From: Zymomonas sp.
GTDB lineage: Bacteria > Pseudomonadota > Alphaproteobacteria > Sphingomonadales > Sphingomonadaceae
NCBI GenBank assembly: GCA_027489105.1
Contig: JAIYAJ010000226.1
Span: forward strand, 1-36,276
Reading direction: 5' to 3'
DNA length: 36,276 bases
Part shown: piece after piece, positions 24,697-32,628 of the stretch
Layout: every line of letters begins with the position of its first letter
How positions within the stretch are numbered: the stretch's first letter is position 1
Notes under the pieces: generated by a model
What the model saw: only the letters and a program-made list of their open reading frames with translations
What the model was told of the DNA's origin: nothing
The model's database searches: none
Position numbers and translations under genes: made by a program

Positions 24697-25506
24697 TCAG
24701 GAGAGGAAGTCGAACCGTGGCTGCGCGCGCTCGGCGATCATCTTGTGCCGCTGTTCGAGCATCGGGTCCAGTGCCTCGGGCTGGGGCACGATCCAGTAAT
24801 CGCCGCGCTCGATCGCATCGAAAACAGCCGCGGCGAAGGCCTCGGGGTCCATGCCATAGTGGCGGATCATCCCGCGCAGCGCATCGACGAATTTCTGCGT
24901 GGCCGGATGGATGTCGCCGCTGAACGGATCGTCGAAGATCGCGGAGCGGACTGGCCCGGGGGCAAGCAGGCTGACCGCGATCGGCGCGCCCAGCATGTCG
25001 AGCTCACCCTTCAGCGATTCCGTGATCGACACGACGGCGAATTTGGTCGCGCTATAGGGCGCCATCAGCGGGCTGGGATTGAAGCCGCCGACCGACGCGG
25101 TGTTGATGATCCGCGCCGGGACATTTGCCTTGAGCATGCGCGGCACGAAGCTGCGGATGCCGTTGAGCACCCCGCCGACATTGACCGCCAGCGATGCGTC
25201 CCAGCGGGCCGGTTCGATTTCCCAGCTGAAGCCGGTCGCCATGATCCCGGCATTGTTGAACAGGAGGTCGACCCGACCGAAGCGCCCAAAGGCGATGTCG
25301 GCCAGCCGGTCGACCGCCGCACGGTCGGTCACGTCGGTCGGCACGGCCAGCGCGTCGGGCAGTTTGGCGGTCGCAGCCGCCAAAGCATCGGCGTCGCGAT
25401 CGGCGAGGATCAGGCGGAGGCCCCGCCGGGCGGCTTCGCGGGCCAGGCCGAGGCCTATCCCGCTCGCCGCACCGGTGATGACCGCATTGGTGGCGGTGGA
25501 GATCAT
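24697..25506 (-). CDS. Short-chain dehydrogenase/reductase (SDR)
   Basis: A 269-residue classical SDR with TGAASGIG at 11-18, NNAG near 84-87, and the catalytic Ser138, Tyr151 and Lys155 (YSATK). The C-terminal half contains an APGPVRSAIF segment instead of the DGG tail of FabG-like enzymes, closer to the group of ketoreductases with a longer substrate loop. It starts seven bases after the stop of the upstream TonB receptor (25514-27916), so it is co-transcribed with it. Its ribosome-binding site is weak, which fits translational coupling. It may modify the imported steroid at a hydroxyl group (inference). Confidence 0.9.
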   Translation of the reverse strand: MISTATNAVITGAASGIGLGLAREAARRGLRLILADRDADALAAATAKLPDALAVPTDVTDRAAVDRLADIAFGRFGRVDLLFNNAGIMATGFSWEIEPARWDASLAVNVGGVLNGIRSFVPRMLKANVPARIINTASVGGFNPSPLMAPYSATKFAVVSITESLKGELDMLGAPIAVSLLAPGPVRSAIFDDPFSGDIHPATQKFVDALRGMIRHYGMDPEAFAAAVFDAIERGDYWIVPQPEALDPMLEQRHKMIAERAQPRFDFLS

Positions 25507-25513
25507 GCCGCTA

Positions 25514-27916
25514 TCAGAAGCTGATCTTGAACTCGACCGACACGCGGCGCGGTTCGCTGTAGAATTTGCCGCCGAAGCCGAGCGAGCCGAAGTCGATGCC
25601 GTAAAGAACCTGGTCCTCGTTGAGGAGGTTCTCGCCGACCAGCGACAATTCGCCTTTTGCCGCGCTGCCGAGGGCGATGTCGCTGAGTGCGATGCGGGCG
25701 TCGACGGTGTTGGTCGCGGGCGAGTCGACCTGCTGCTGGAACGGGTTCACCGCGTCGTTCGGATAGAAAAAGACGTGGCTGCGATAGGCATAGGAGACCC
25801 TGGCCGACAACGTACCGATCGCCATGGGTTCGAACACATAGTCGACTGCCAGGTTCGAGTTGAACTTCGCCACATTGGGGAAGCGCGCCGTGCTGGCGAT
25901 GTCGCTGACGGTATTGGTGTTGGGATTGAGGAAGAGGAAGCTCTTATATTTCGGATCGGTGTAGCCCATCGATGCCGACAGAGTCAGGCCGCGGGCGGGC
26001 AGTGCCGTGATTTCCAATTCGACGCCCTTGAACTCGGCCTTGCCGGCATTGACCAGCAGGGTCGACGCGCCGCCACTGCCCGCCGCGAACTGCGGGACCT
26101 GAAGGTCGTCATATTTGCTCAGGAAGGCCGCGCCGTTGATGCGCAGGCGACGGTTGAACAGGTCGAGCTTGGCGCCTGCTTCGTATGACACCAGCTTTTC
26201 CGGCGCGAAGCTGTTGAGCCGATCGGCGCGCGGATTGAAGCCGCCCGATTTGTAGCCCGTCGACAGCTTTGCGTAGACCAGAGCGTCGGGGCTCAGCTGA
26301 TAGCTGGCTGACCCAAGGAATGAGGTGTTGGTGTATTTCACGCTTCCGCGCGGCGGACCGACGACGCTGGAGACGCCGTTCGACAGATTCTGCAGGAAGA
26401 TGCTCTTGCGATCCTCGGTATAGCGGATGCCGCCCGTCAGCTCGAACCGCTCGTCGAGCGACTGCGGCTTCCAGCTTACCTCGCCGAAGGCGGCATAGGA
26501 CTTCGACACCTGCGAATAGCGCGCGATCGGCGAGAGGTTGAAGCCGATCAGGTCGATGCCCTGGCCCACCAGCGCGTCCCGCACCGCCGTGGGGAAGCCG
26601 AGGAAGGGCAGGGCGAAGGGCGACAACACCAGAGTCAGGTTCTGGTTGTTGTCCTCCGATACTTTCTCGCGGAAATAATAGGCGCCGAGCACATAGCTGA
26701 AGTCGCCGGCCTTGCCGAGCAGTTGGAGCTCCTCGGAGAACTGCTTCTGCTTCTGCGGACTGTTATAGCCATTATAGGGCGTGACCGACTGGACCGAGGT
26801 CAGCGTCGGCGAGGTAAAGTCGAGGACCAGGCCCTTGAGGTCGCCCTGCCCGCTGAGGCCGAGGACATTTTCGAGCAGTAGCTTGCGATAGCCGGTGATC
26901 GACTTGATCGTGATCGCGTCCGACGCTTCGTAGGACAGGGTCAGCGTGTGGCCCTGGCTGCGCGTGTGCGAGGTGTAGGTGTTGCCGGGGCCGCCCGGCT
27001 GCTGAAGCCCGCTGTTCAGGCGGGTGTCGGCGCCAACGAACTGCAGCGCGGCCCCTCCCAGGCTCTGCGAGCGGCTGTAGTAGGTCCGGGCGTCGGGGCT
27101 CAGCGCCACCGTCTGGAAGAAGCCGGGCGCACCGGTGCGGTCGTCATAGTCGAAGCCATAGTCGACCTGGAGCGGGCCGAAGTCACCCGACAGGGCGACC
27201 GTGAAGGCGTCGATGTTGAGCGAACCCGGATCCTTGCTGCGCGGCGTCAGGAAGTTGTCGAAATAGCCGTCGCGCTGGCGATGATAATAGCTGAACGCCG
27301 TCGAGATGCCGGAATCGCCAAGCTCGCCGGTGTCGACCCGCCCGCGTCCGAACCAGTTGTTGCGGGTGCCGTAGCCGCCGCGCAGGGTGGCGCCGAAAAC
27401 GTCGGACGGCTTCTTCGACACGATCTGGATCGCCCCGCCGGTAGTGTTGCGGCCGAACAATGTGCCCTGCGGCCCGCGCAGCACCTCGATCCGCTCGATG
27501 TCGACGAGATCGAAGATCGAGCCGGCGCTGCGCGCGACATAGACGCCGTCGAGATAGATGCCGACGGCGGTGTCGAGGCCGAGCGAAGGATCGGTCTGGC
27601 CGATACCGCGAATGTTTATCGACGCGGCGGAGAGCGACGAGGATTGCTGGCTGATCACAAGGTTCGGCGCGACCTGCCCGAGTTTGTCGACCGCCTGGAT
27701 GTTGATCCTTTCGATGGCGCGGCTGTCGAGCGCGGTGATCGAGATCGGCGTCTTCTGCAGCGACTCGGACTGGCGACGCGCAGTGACAACGATGTCCTGG
27801 ATGCCTTCGCTCGCGCCGTCCTCGACCGGGTTGGTCTGGGCCTGAGCGGAAATGGCGGAAAAGGCCAGCGCGATGACGGCGCAGCGCGTGGCGAAACGAA
27901 CCTTATGATGCGACAT
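25514..27916 (-). CDS. TonB-dependent outer membrane receptor (second)
   Basis: An 800-residue TonB-dependent receptor. A signal peptide (MSHHKVRFATRCAVIALAFS, cleavage after AQA near residue 27) precedes a TonB box QDIVVTA (about 40-46), a plug with LGQVAPNLVISQQ and RGPQGTLFGRNTTGGAIQIV, and a barrel that ends in RRVSVEFKISF. The ATG at 27916 follows GAGGGGAC; the longer frame upstream adds about 66 residues without a signal peptide and is rejected. It has a strong predicted promoter and many box motifs upstream. It shares the plug signature with the receptor at 22240 but the barrels differ, suggesting two ligands or two uptake conditions. Confidence 0.94.
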   Translation of the reverse strand: MSHHKVRFATRCAVIALAFSAISAQAQTNPVEDGASEGIQDIVVTARRQSESLQKTPISITALDSRAIERINIQAVDKLGQVAPNLVISQQSSSLSAASINIRGIGQTDPSLGLDTAVGIYLDGVYVARSAGSIFDLVDIERIEVLRGPQGTLFGRNTTGGAIQIVSKKPSDVFGATLRGGYGTRNNWFGRGRVDTGELGDSGISTAFSYYHRQRDGYFDNFLTPRSKDPGSLNIDAFTVALSGDFGPLQVDYGFDYDDRTGAPGFFQTVALSPDARTYYSRSQSLGGAALQFVGADTRLNSGLQQPGGPGNTYTSHTRSQGHTLTLSYEASDAITIKSITGYRKLLLENVLGLSGQGDLKGLVLDFTSPTLTSVQSVTPYNGYNSPQKQKQFSEELQLLGKAGDFSYVLGAYYFREKVSEDNNQNLTLVLSPFALPFLGFPTAVRDALVGQGIDLIGFNLSPIARYSQVSKSYAAFGEVSWKPQSLDERFELTGGIRYTEDRKSIFLQNLSNGVSSVVGPPRGSVKYTNTSFLGSASYQLSPDALVYAKLSTGYKSGGFNPRADRLNSFAPEKLVSYEAGAKLDLFNRRLRINGAAFLSKYDDLQVPQFAAGSGGASTLLVNAGKAEFKGVELEITALPARGLTLSASMGYTDPKYKSFLFLNPNTNTVSDIASTARFPNVAKFNSNLAVDYVFEPMAIGTLSARVSYAYRSHVFFYPNDAVNPFQQQVDSPATNTVDARIALSDIALGSAAKGELSLVGENLLNEDQVLYGIDFGSLGFGGKFYSEPRRVSVEFKISF

Positions 27917-27968
27917 TCTACGTCCCCTCGGTTCCCGGATCATGGTCCGGTGCTTCTGTATCGTGGCG

Positions 27969-27999
27969 ACGCATAAGTCTCGAAAATGACCCAAGTCAA
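27969..27999 (-). promoter_or_regulatory. Promoter of the second TonB receptor with overlapping box
   Basis: On the minus strand TTGACT (27999-27994) and TTATGC (27976-27971) are spaced by exactly 17 bases, about 50 bases before the receptor start. The -10 is overlapped by ATGCGT (27974-27969). A second box, ATGCGTA on the plus strand (28006-28012), lies just upstream of the -35. Confidence 0.6.
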
Positions 28000-28005
28000 T
28001 CCGGA

Positions 28006-28110
28006 ATGCGTATCTCAAAATTACAAACAATGCGCAAATTGTGACATTTTTGTCAGAATGCGCCGCAGCATTCGTTTGCGCTGGTGTTTTGAGGCTTGCG
28101 TAGCTGCGTA
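28006..28110. promoter_or_regulatory. Cluster of ATGCG/TGCGTA boxes and inverted repeats
   Basis: The 298-base gap between the TonB receptor and the AraC gene holds ATGCGTA (28006-28012), ATGCGCA (28030-28036), ATGCGC (28058-28063), TTGCGTA (28096-28102) and CTGCGTA (28104-28110). Two adjoining inverted repeats, TGACA-TTTT-TGTCA (28042-28055) and GAATGC-N6-GCATTC (28056-28073), lie between them. This density suggests a control region shared by both divergent genes. The regulator is unknown; the AraC protein next door is the first candidate. Confidence 0.5.
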
Positions 28111-28139
28111 AAGACAAGCTGGCCGCTGATACGCATAGA
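28111..28139 (+). promoter_or_regulatory. Putative AraC-gene promoter with box at -10
   Basis: AAGACA (28111-28116) and CATAGA (28134-28139) are separated by 17 bases. The -10 is overlapped by TACGCAT (28130-28136), the reverse of ATGCGTA, as at the fadD3 promoter. The AraC start codon is 75 bases downstream. Confidence 0.42.
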
Positions 28140-28214
28140 TGTGTTCCTGCTGGTTATGCCGCTCGCCCTCGGCTAGGCTGACTTCGCCCGGCACCAGACC
28201 GATGGAGAGGCTAT

Positions 28215-29057
28215 ATGCGACGCGCCCGGACTGACGGCGAGCTCCGCACCGATCGGACGCGGGTGCACGTCTATACCTATCGCTATGAGCGGCCGTCGCG
28301 CGACACGCGGGCGCCGGGACGCGATCTTGTCGTCTTGTGCGAAAACCCGGCGCGGGGTTCGGCCGGCATCTTCCGTTCGGCGGACGCGAGCAGCTCGGTC
28401 CTGCCGCTGGGGGGCATGATGGTCATCCCGGCCGGCGCGGCGATCAGCGCGACGGGACCGGGCGGGGATCGGCGTCTCTCGGTATGCAGTTCGGCCGTCG
28501 GCTGGCTGCCCGAGGACTTCGACCCGACCGACCGGCGTCAGCTGGCGCTCTGCGGCGACGTGCGGGACGTGCGCGTACGCACGGCGATGGAACGCATGGC
28601 GGCCGAGGCGCTGTCCCCCGGTTTCGGATCGGATGTGCTGATCGATGCGCTGGCGACGACACTGGCGGTCGATCTGGCCCGCTATTTCCGGCGTTCGACG
28701 AGCGATGCCGACAGCGTGCGCGGCAAGCTTGCGGCATGGCAGCTGCGCCGGATCGAGGATCGTGTCGCGGCATCCTCGGGCGAGCGGCTGACCATCGCCG
28801 AACTGGCCGAACTCGCCGAGGTCAGCCCCAGCCATTTCGCCCGCGTGTTCCGCGCGACGACCGGACGCACCGTCCATCGCTTCGTCGAGGAAACCCGGCT
28901 GTCCCGCGCGCAGGCCATGTTGCGCGAGACCGACATGCCGCTGAAGCAGATTGCGGCCACGCTGGGGTTCAGCGGCGCGAGCAGCTTCACGCTGGCCTTC
29001 CGCAAGGCGACAGGGACGACGCCGGGCCGTTTTCGCTCGGAAATGACGATCGACTGA
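28215..29057 (+). CDS. AraC family transcriptional regulator
   Basis: A 280-residue regulator. The C-terminal AraC/XylS DNA-binding domain has two HTH motifs: LTIAELAELAEVSPSHFARV with FRATTGRTVHRFV, and MPLKQIAATLGFSGASSFTL with FRKATGTTPGRFRSE (about residues 190-278). The N-terminal half resembles no ligand domain I can name. A GGAGAGG site precedes ATG 28215. It is divergent from the TonB receptor pair and 100 bases upstream of the AtuA-like operon, so it is well placed to control uptake and side-chain degradation together. Its inducer is unknown. Confidence 0.92.
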   Translation: MRRARTDGELRTDRTRVHVYTYRYERPSRDTRAPGRDLVVLCENPARGSAGIFRSADASSSVLPLGGMMVIPAGAAISATGPGGDRRLSVCSSAVGWLPEDFDPTDRRQLALCGDVRDVRVRTAMERMAAEALSPGFGSDVLIDALATTLAVDLARYFRRSTSDADSVRGKLAAWQLRRIEDRVAASSGERLTIAELAELAEVSPSHFARVFRATTGRTVHRFVEETRLSRAQAMLRETDMPLKQIAATLGFSGASSFTLAFRKATGTTPGRFRSEMTID

Positions 29058-29092
29058 TCTGCGCGGATCGGAACATCGGCGCCGCGATTGAT

Positions 29093-29106
29093 ACAGGCGC
29101 GCCTGT
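29093..29106. promoter_or_regulatory. 14-base perfect palindrome before the AtuA-like operon
   Basis: ACAGGCGCGCCTGT is a perfect palindrome in the 99-base gap between the AraC gene and the next start codon (29157). It may be an operator for the side-chain operon. In DNA this GC-rich a palindrome of this length is not common, but chance cannot be excluded. No clear promoter hexamers were found. Confidence 0.35.
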
Positions 29107-29156
29107 CGCAGCGTCCTCTCCGCCGTGATTAAGTCCACCCAGGAGAAGGGACGCGC

Positions 29157-30977
29157 GTGACCATAAAGACAGACGCAGACCGCAGGATCAGGATCAGGAT
29201 CGGTGGCGGGTCGGCCTATTTCGCCGACAGTGCGCTGGGCGTGCCGCAACTGCTGGCCGCCGGCGGGCTCGACTATATCATCTTCGATTATCTGGCGGAG
29301 GCGAGCATGGGCCTGTTCGGCCGTTCGCGCCAGGCCACGCCACCCGTCTTCTATCCCCCTGATTTCCTGACGGTCCATGTCGGCCCGCATCTGCACGAGA
29401 TCGCGCGGCAGGGCATCAAGATCATCGCCAATGCCGGCGCGCTCGATCCGCTCGGCCTTGCCCGCGTCGTCGAGGAGAAGATCGCGGCAGAGGGTCTGAA
29501 CCTGAAGGTCGCGGCGGTGACCGGCGACGAGCTTCTCGATCGGGTCGACGAGCTCCGGGCCTCGGGCGTGCGCGACATGTTTACCGGCGCGGCCTTTCCC
29601 GACAAAGTGCTGACTGCCAACGCCTATCTCGGCGCCTTCCCGATCGCATCGGCGCTGGCACGCGGTGCCGATATCGTCATCACCGGGCGCGTGGTCGACT
29701 CGGCGATCGTGCTCGGCGCACTCGTCCACGAGTTCGGCTGGCAGGCGGATGATTATGCAATGCTCGCGGCGGGGACGCTCGCCGGTCATCTGCTCGAATG
29801 CAGCACCCAGGTCACGGGCGGCACCTTCACCGACTGGGACGCGGTGGAGGGCTGGGAGTTGATCGGCTTTCCGATCGGGGAGGTCGCCCCGGACGGCAGC
29901 ATGATCCTGACCAAGCCCGAGGGAACCGGCGGACTGGTCTCGGTCGGAACGGTCGCCGAGCAGCTGCTCTACGAGGTCAGCAATCCGGCCGACTATGTGG
30001 TCGCGGACGTCTCCTGCGACTTCAGCGAGGTCCGCCTAGAGCAGGTTGGGCCCGACCGGGTGCATGTCAGCGGCGCGCGCGGGCGGCCGCCAACGCCGTG
30101 GCTCAAGGCCAGTGTCACCTTCGACATGGGCTGGCGGACCACCGGGCTCACCCCGATCATCGGCGAGAGCGCGGGCGCCAAGGCGCGGCGTCAGGGGCAG
30201 GCGCTGATCGAACGCGGACGGACGCTGCTGCGCGCGCGCAACCTGCCGGACTTCAGCGGCACCTCGGTCGTCGTGATCGGGGAGGAGGCGAGCTACGGCC
30301 CGCATGCCCGCATCTCCGGCGCGCGCGAGGTGGTGCTCAAGCTGACGGTCGACCACCCGATGGTCGAGGGCGCGGGCATGTTCGCACGCGAGCAGGCGTC
30401 GGGCATCACGACGATGTCGGTCGGCACCAGCATCAACCTCGCGACCACCGTCCAGCCGCTCACCGGGCTGTTCGGCTTTCTGCTGCCGCGCGAAACGGTG
30501 AAGCCTTTGGTGACGATGGGCGGCGATAGCTGGCCTGTCCCGATCGCTCCCGGCCGGACGAGCGAGATCGCTGCGCCGGCCATCGTTGTCGCCGTGCCCG
30601 AGGAGGACATGGTGAGGGTCGACCTGATCGACCTCGCCTGGGGAAGAAGTGGCGACAAGGGCAGCCTGTTCAACGTCGCGGTGATCGCGCGCAACCCCGA
30701 CTGGATCGGCTGGATCGCCGCCGCGATGACGCCCGAGACAGTGGGCAAATGGTATCGCCACTTCTCGCCCGACGGCAGCCTGCCTCGGGTCGACCGCTAT
30801 GCGGTTCCCGGTTTCTCGGCGCTGAACTTCGTCGTCCATGGCTGCCTGGGCGGCGGCATATTGAGCGGTGCCGGGCTTGATCCGGCCGCCAAGAGCATGG
30901 CGCAGCTGATCATGCGCTTTCCCGTTGCAGTGCCGCGCTCGCTCGCGGCGACCCTCCATGCGGAGACATTGGCATGA
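29157..30977 (+). CDS. AtuA-like protein (DUF1446 family)
   Basis: A 606-residue protein of the AtuA family. The large N-terminal domain (about 10-450, DUF1446) shows IRIGGGSAYFADSALG, IIANAGALDPLG, DIVITGRVVDSAIVLG and HLLECSTQVTGGTF; the C-terminal domain (about 495-600) begins with LAWGRSGDKGSLFNVAVIAR. The family is known from acyclic terpene (citronellol) catabolism, where its reaction is not settled; a link to acyl-CoA carboxylation or hydration has been suggested. It starts at GTG 29157 after GGAGAAGGGA and overlaps the COQ4-like gene by four bases (ATGA). Finding it first in a steroid side-chain operon suggests a role on branched acyl-CoAs (inference). Confidence 0.9.
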   Translation: MTIKTDADRRIRIRIGGGSAYFADSALGVPQLLAAGGLDYIIFDYLAEASMGLFGRSRQATPPVFYPPDFLTVHVGPHLHEIARQGIKIIANAGALDPLGLARVVEEKIAAEGLNLKVAAVTGDELLDRVDELRASGVRDMFTGAAFPDKVLTANAYLGAFPIASALARGADIVITGRVVDSAIVLGALVHEFGWQADDYAMLAAGTLAGHLLECSTQVTGGTFTDWDAVEGWELIGFPIGEVAPDGSMILTKPEGTGGLVSVGTVAEQLLYEVSNPADYVVADVSCDFSEVRLEQVGPDRVHVSGARGRPPTPWLKASVTFDMGWRTTGLTPIIGESAGAKARRQGQALIERGRTLLRARNLPDFSGTSVVVIGEEASYGPHARISGAREVVLKLTVDHPMVEGAGMFAREQASGITTMSVGTSINLATTVQPLTGLFGFLLPRETVKPLVTMGGDSWPVPIAPGRTSEIAAPAIVVAVPEEDMVRVDLIDLAWGRSGDKGSLFNVAVIARNPDWIGWIAAAMTPETVGKWYRHFSPDGSLPRVDRYAVPGFSALNFVVHGCLGGGILSGAGLDPAAKSMAQLIMRFPVAVPRSLAATLHAETLA

Positions 30978-31780
30978 ACGATTACAGCTATCTGATGAAA
31001 GGGATCGTGCCGCTGTCGACCGACAGCAGCACGCTGATCAGCTCGTCCAAATATCTCAACGATGCCCGCCTGCGCGATTGGGTGTCGACGCACATGCTGC
31101 GGCGGAACGGCCCCGACGTGCCGACGCCGTCCGACTCGATCCAGCTCGTTCTTCTGCTCCGGCAGATCCAGAACATCGACCATATCAACGCGCTGTTCGC
31201 CGCGGAGCGGAAGAAGAACCCGGCGCTGAATGCCTGGTTCGAGGAAGGCTATGCCTCTACCTTCCAGCGCGACGACCTCGCCCAATATGCGCCGGGAACG
31301 GTCGGCAATATCTTCTACCGCCAGCTGGTCGACAATGATCTCCAGGTCGACATCGTGCCGCCGGTCAAGGCGCGCAACGACTATGAATATTTCAACTTCC
31401 GCGCTGGTCAGCAGCATGACCTCGAGCATATCCTCGGCGGCGGCGGCTTCGATTTCATCGGCGAGGTCGTGCCTTATTATATGCGCCTCGCGAACCTGTT
31501 CGTGCATCTGAGCCCCGAACTTGCTGGCGAACTGTCGGTCTTCTCCATCCTCGGATCGACGCGGATCATCACCCGCGCGGTGCTCCATTATCCGCAGACC
31601 TGGCTGACTGTCCTCGACGCAGTCGAGCGCGGTGCCAAGGTCGGGCGCGAGTCCGACCCGATCTTCCTGATGCGCTATGAGGAGGTCTTCCACATGACCC
31701 CGGAGGATGCGCGTGCGCATCTCGGCATACGCGGCGTCCGTCTCGCGGACACTGCAGCGGCATCGGCCGAATGGAACTGA
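30974..31780 (+). CDS. COQ4-like protein
   Basis: A 268-residue protein with a complete COQ4 metal motif HDxxHx11E: His148, Asp149, His152 and Glu164, read in QQHDLEHILGG followed by FIGE. COQ4 acts in ubiquinone biosynthesis, where it has been implicated in oxidative decarboxylation and hydroxylation of the ring C1. No other ubiquinone gene is nearby; the neighbours are an AtuA-like gene (ATGA overlap) and an alpha/beta hydrolase (ten-base overlap). The context therefore points to a catabolic paralogue acting on a steroid-derived intermediate or on a lipid, rather than the housekeeping gene. No signal peptide is seen. Family confidence is high from the motif; function is open. Confidence 0.85.
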   Translation: MNDYSYLMKGIVPLSTDSSTLISSSKYLNDARLRDWVSTHMLRRNGPDVPTPSDSIQLVLLLRQIQNIDHINALFAAERKKNPALNAWFEEGYASTFQRDDLAQYAPGTVGNIFYRQLVDNDLQVDIVPPVKARNDYEYFNFRAGQQHDLEHILGGGGFDFIGEVVPYYMRLANLFVHLSPELAGELSVFSILGSTRIITRAVLHYPQTWLTVLDAVERGAKVGRESDPIFLMRYEEVFHMTPEDARAHLGIRGVRLADTAAASAEWN

Positions 31781-32628
31781 CCCCGATCCGGCTGGAGGGG
31801 GCGGACGGCATCGCGCTGGCGGCCGATGTCGCCGGCCCGTCCGACGGCCAGCCCGTCATCCTGCTGCATGGCGGTGGGCAGACGCGCGGCTCGTGGCGGA
31901 ACGCGGTCTCGGCCCTCGCCGGTGCCGGTTATCGCGCGATCGCGGTCGACCAGCGCGGCCATGGCGAAAGCGCCTGGTCGGAGGATGGCGACTATCTGCT
32001 CGACCGCTTCGGTGAGGATCTGCGCCGCGTGATCGGTAGCCTCGACGCTCCGCCGATCCTCGTCGGCGCATCGCTCGGCGGGCTGGCGTCGCTGCTGGCG
32101 GCGGGCGAGGCCCCGCAGGCCGAAATCGCGGGGATCGTGCTGGTCGACATCGTCCCCTGGATGGAAAGGAAGGGCGGCGAGCAGGTCGTCGGTTTCATGC
32201 GCGGCACCGATGGCGGATTCGATACGCTCGACGAGGCCGCCGATGCCATCGCCGCCTATCTGCCGCACCGCCCGCGTCCCGATCGGCTCGATGGCCTGTC
32301 GCGCAACCTGCGCCAGCGCGCTGACGGGCGCTGGTACTGGCATTGGGATCCCGCCTTCGTCCGGCCCAACGCCAAATGGGACATGGACGACATCAACCGG
32401 CGCCTGTCCGCCGCCGCGCAGGCGGTGAACAGCCCGCTGATGTTGGTCCACGGCACGGCGAGCGAGATCGTTTCAGAGGCGGGTGCGGCGCGCTTTCGCG
32501 AGATGCTGCCCGATGCGCAGGTCGTGCCGATCGCGGGCGCGCACCACATGGTTGCCGGCGACGACAATGACGCCTTCCTCGGCGCCCTCCTGACCTTTCT
32601 CGATACGCTGCCGGAGCCCATTGCATGA
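31771..32628 (+). CDS. Alpha/beta hydrolase (serine type)
   Basis: A 285-residue alpha/beta hydrolase. HGGG (33-36) is the oxyanion region, VDQRGHGES follows, and the nucleophile is Ser101 in GASLGG. AGAHHMVAGDDNDAF near the C-terminus supplies the catalytic His. Unlike the two Asp-nucleophile hydrolases earlier in the window, this one has a Ser nucleophile, so an esterase, thioesterase or C-C hydrolase is more likely. Ten-base overlap with the COQ4-like gene and four-base overlap (ATGA) with the CoA ligase show tight coupling. Release of an ester or CoA product is an inference. Confidence 0.9.
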   Translation: MELTPIRLEGADGIALAADVAGPSDGQPVILLHGGGQTRGSWRNAVSALAGAGYRAIAVDQRGHGESAWSEDGDYLLDRFGEDLRRVIGSLDAPPILVGASLGGLASLLAAGEAPQAEIAGIVLVDIVPWMERKGGEQVVGFMRGTDGGFDTLDEAADAIAAYLPHRPRPDRLDGLSRNLRQRADGRWYWHWDPAFVRPNAKWDMDDINRRLSAAAQAVNSPLMLVHGTASEIVSEAGAARFREMLPDAQVVPIAGAHHMVAGDDNDAFLGALLTFLDTLPEPIA

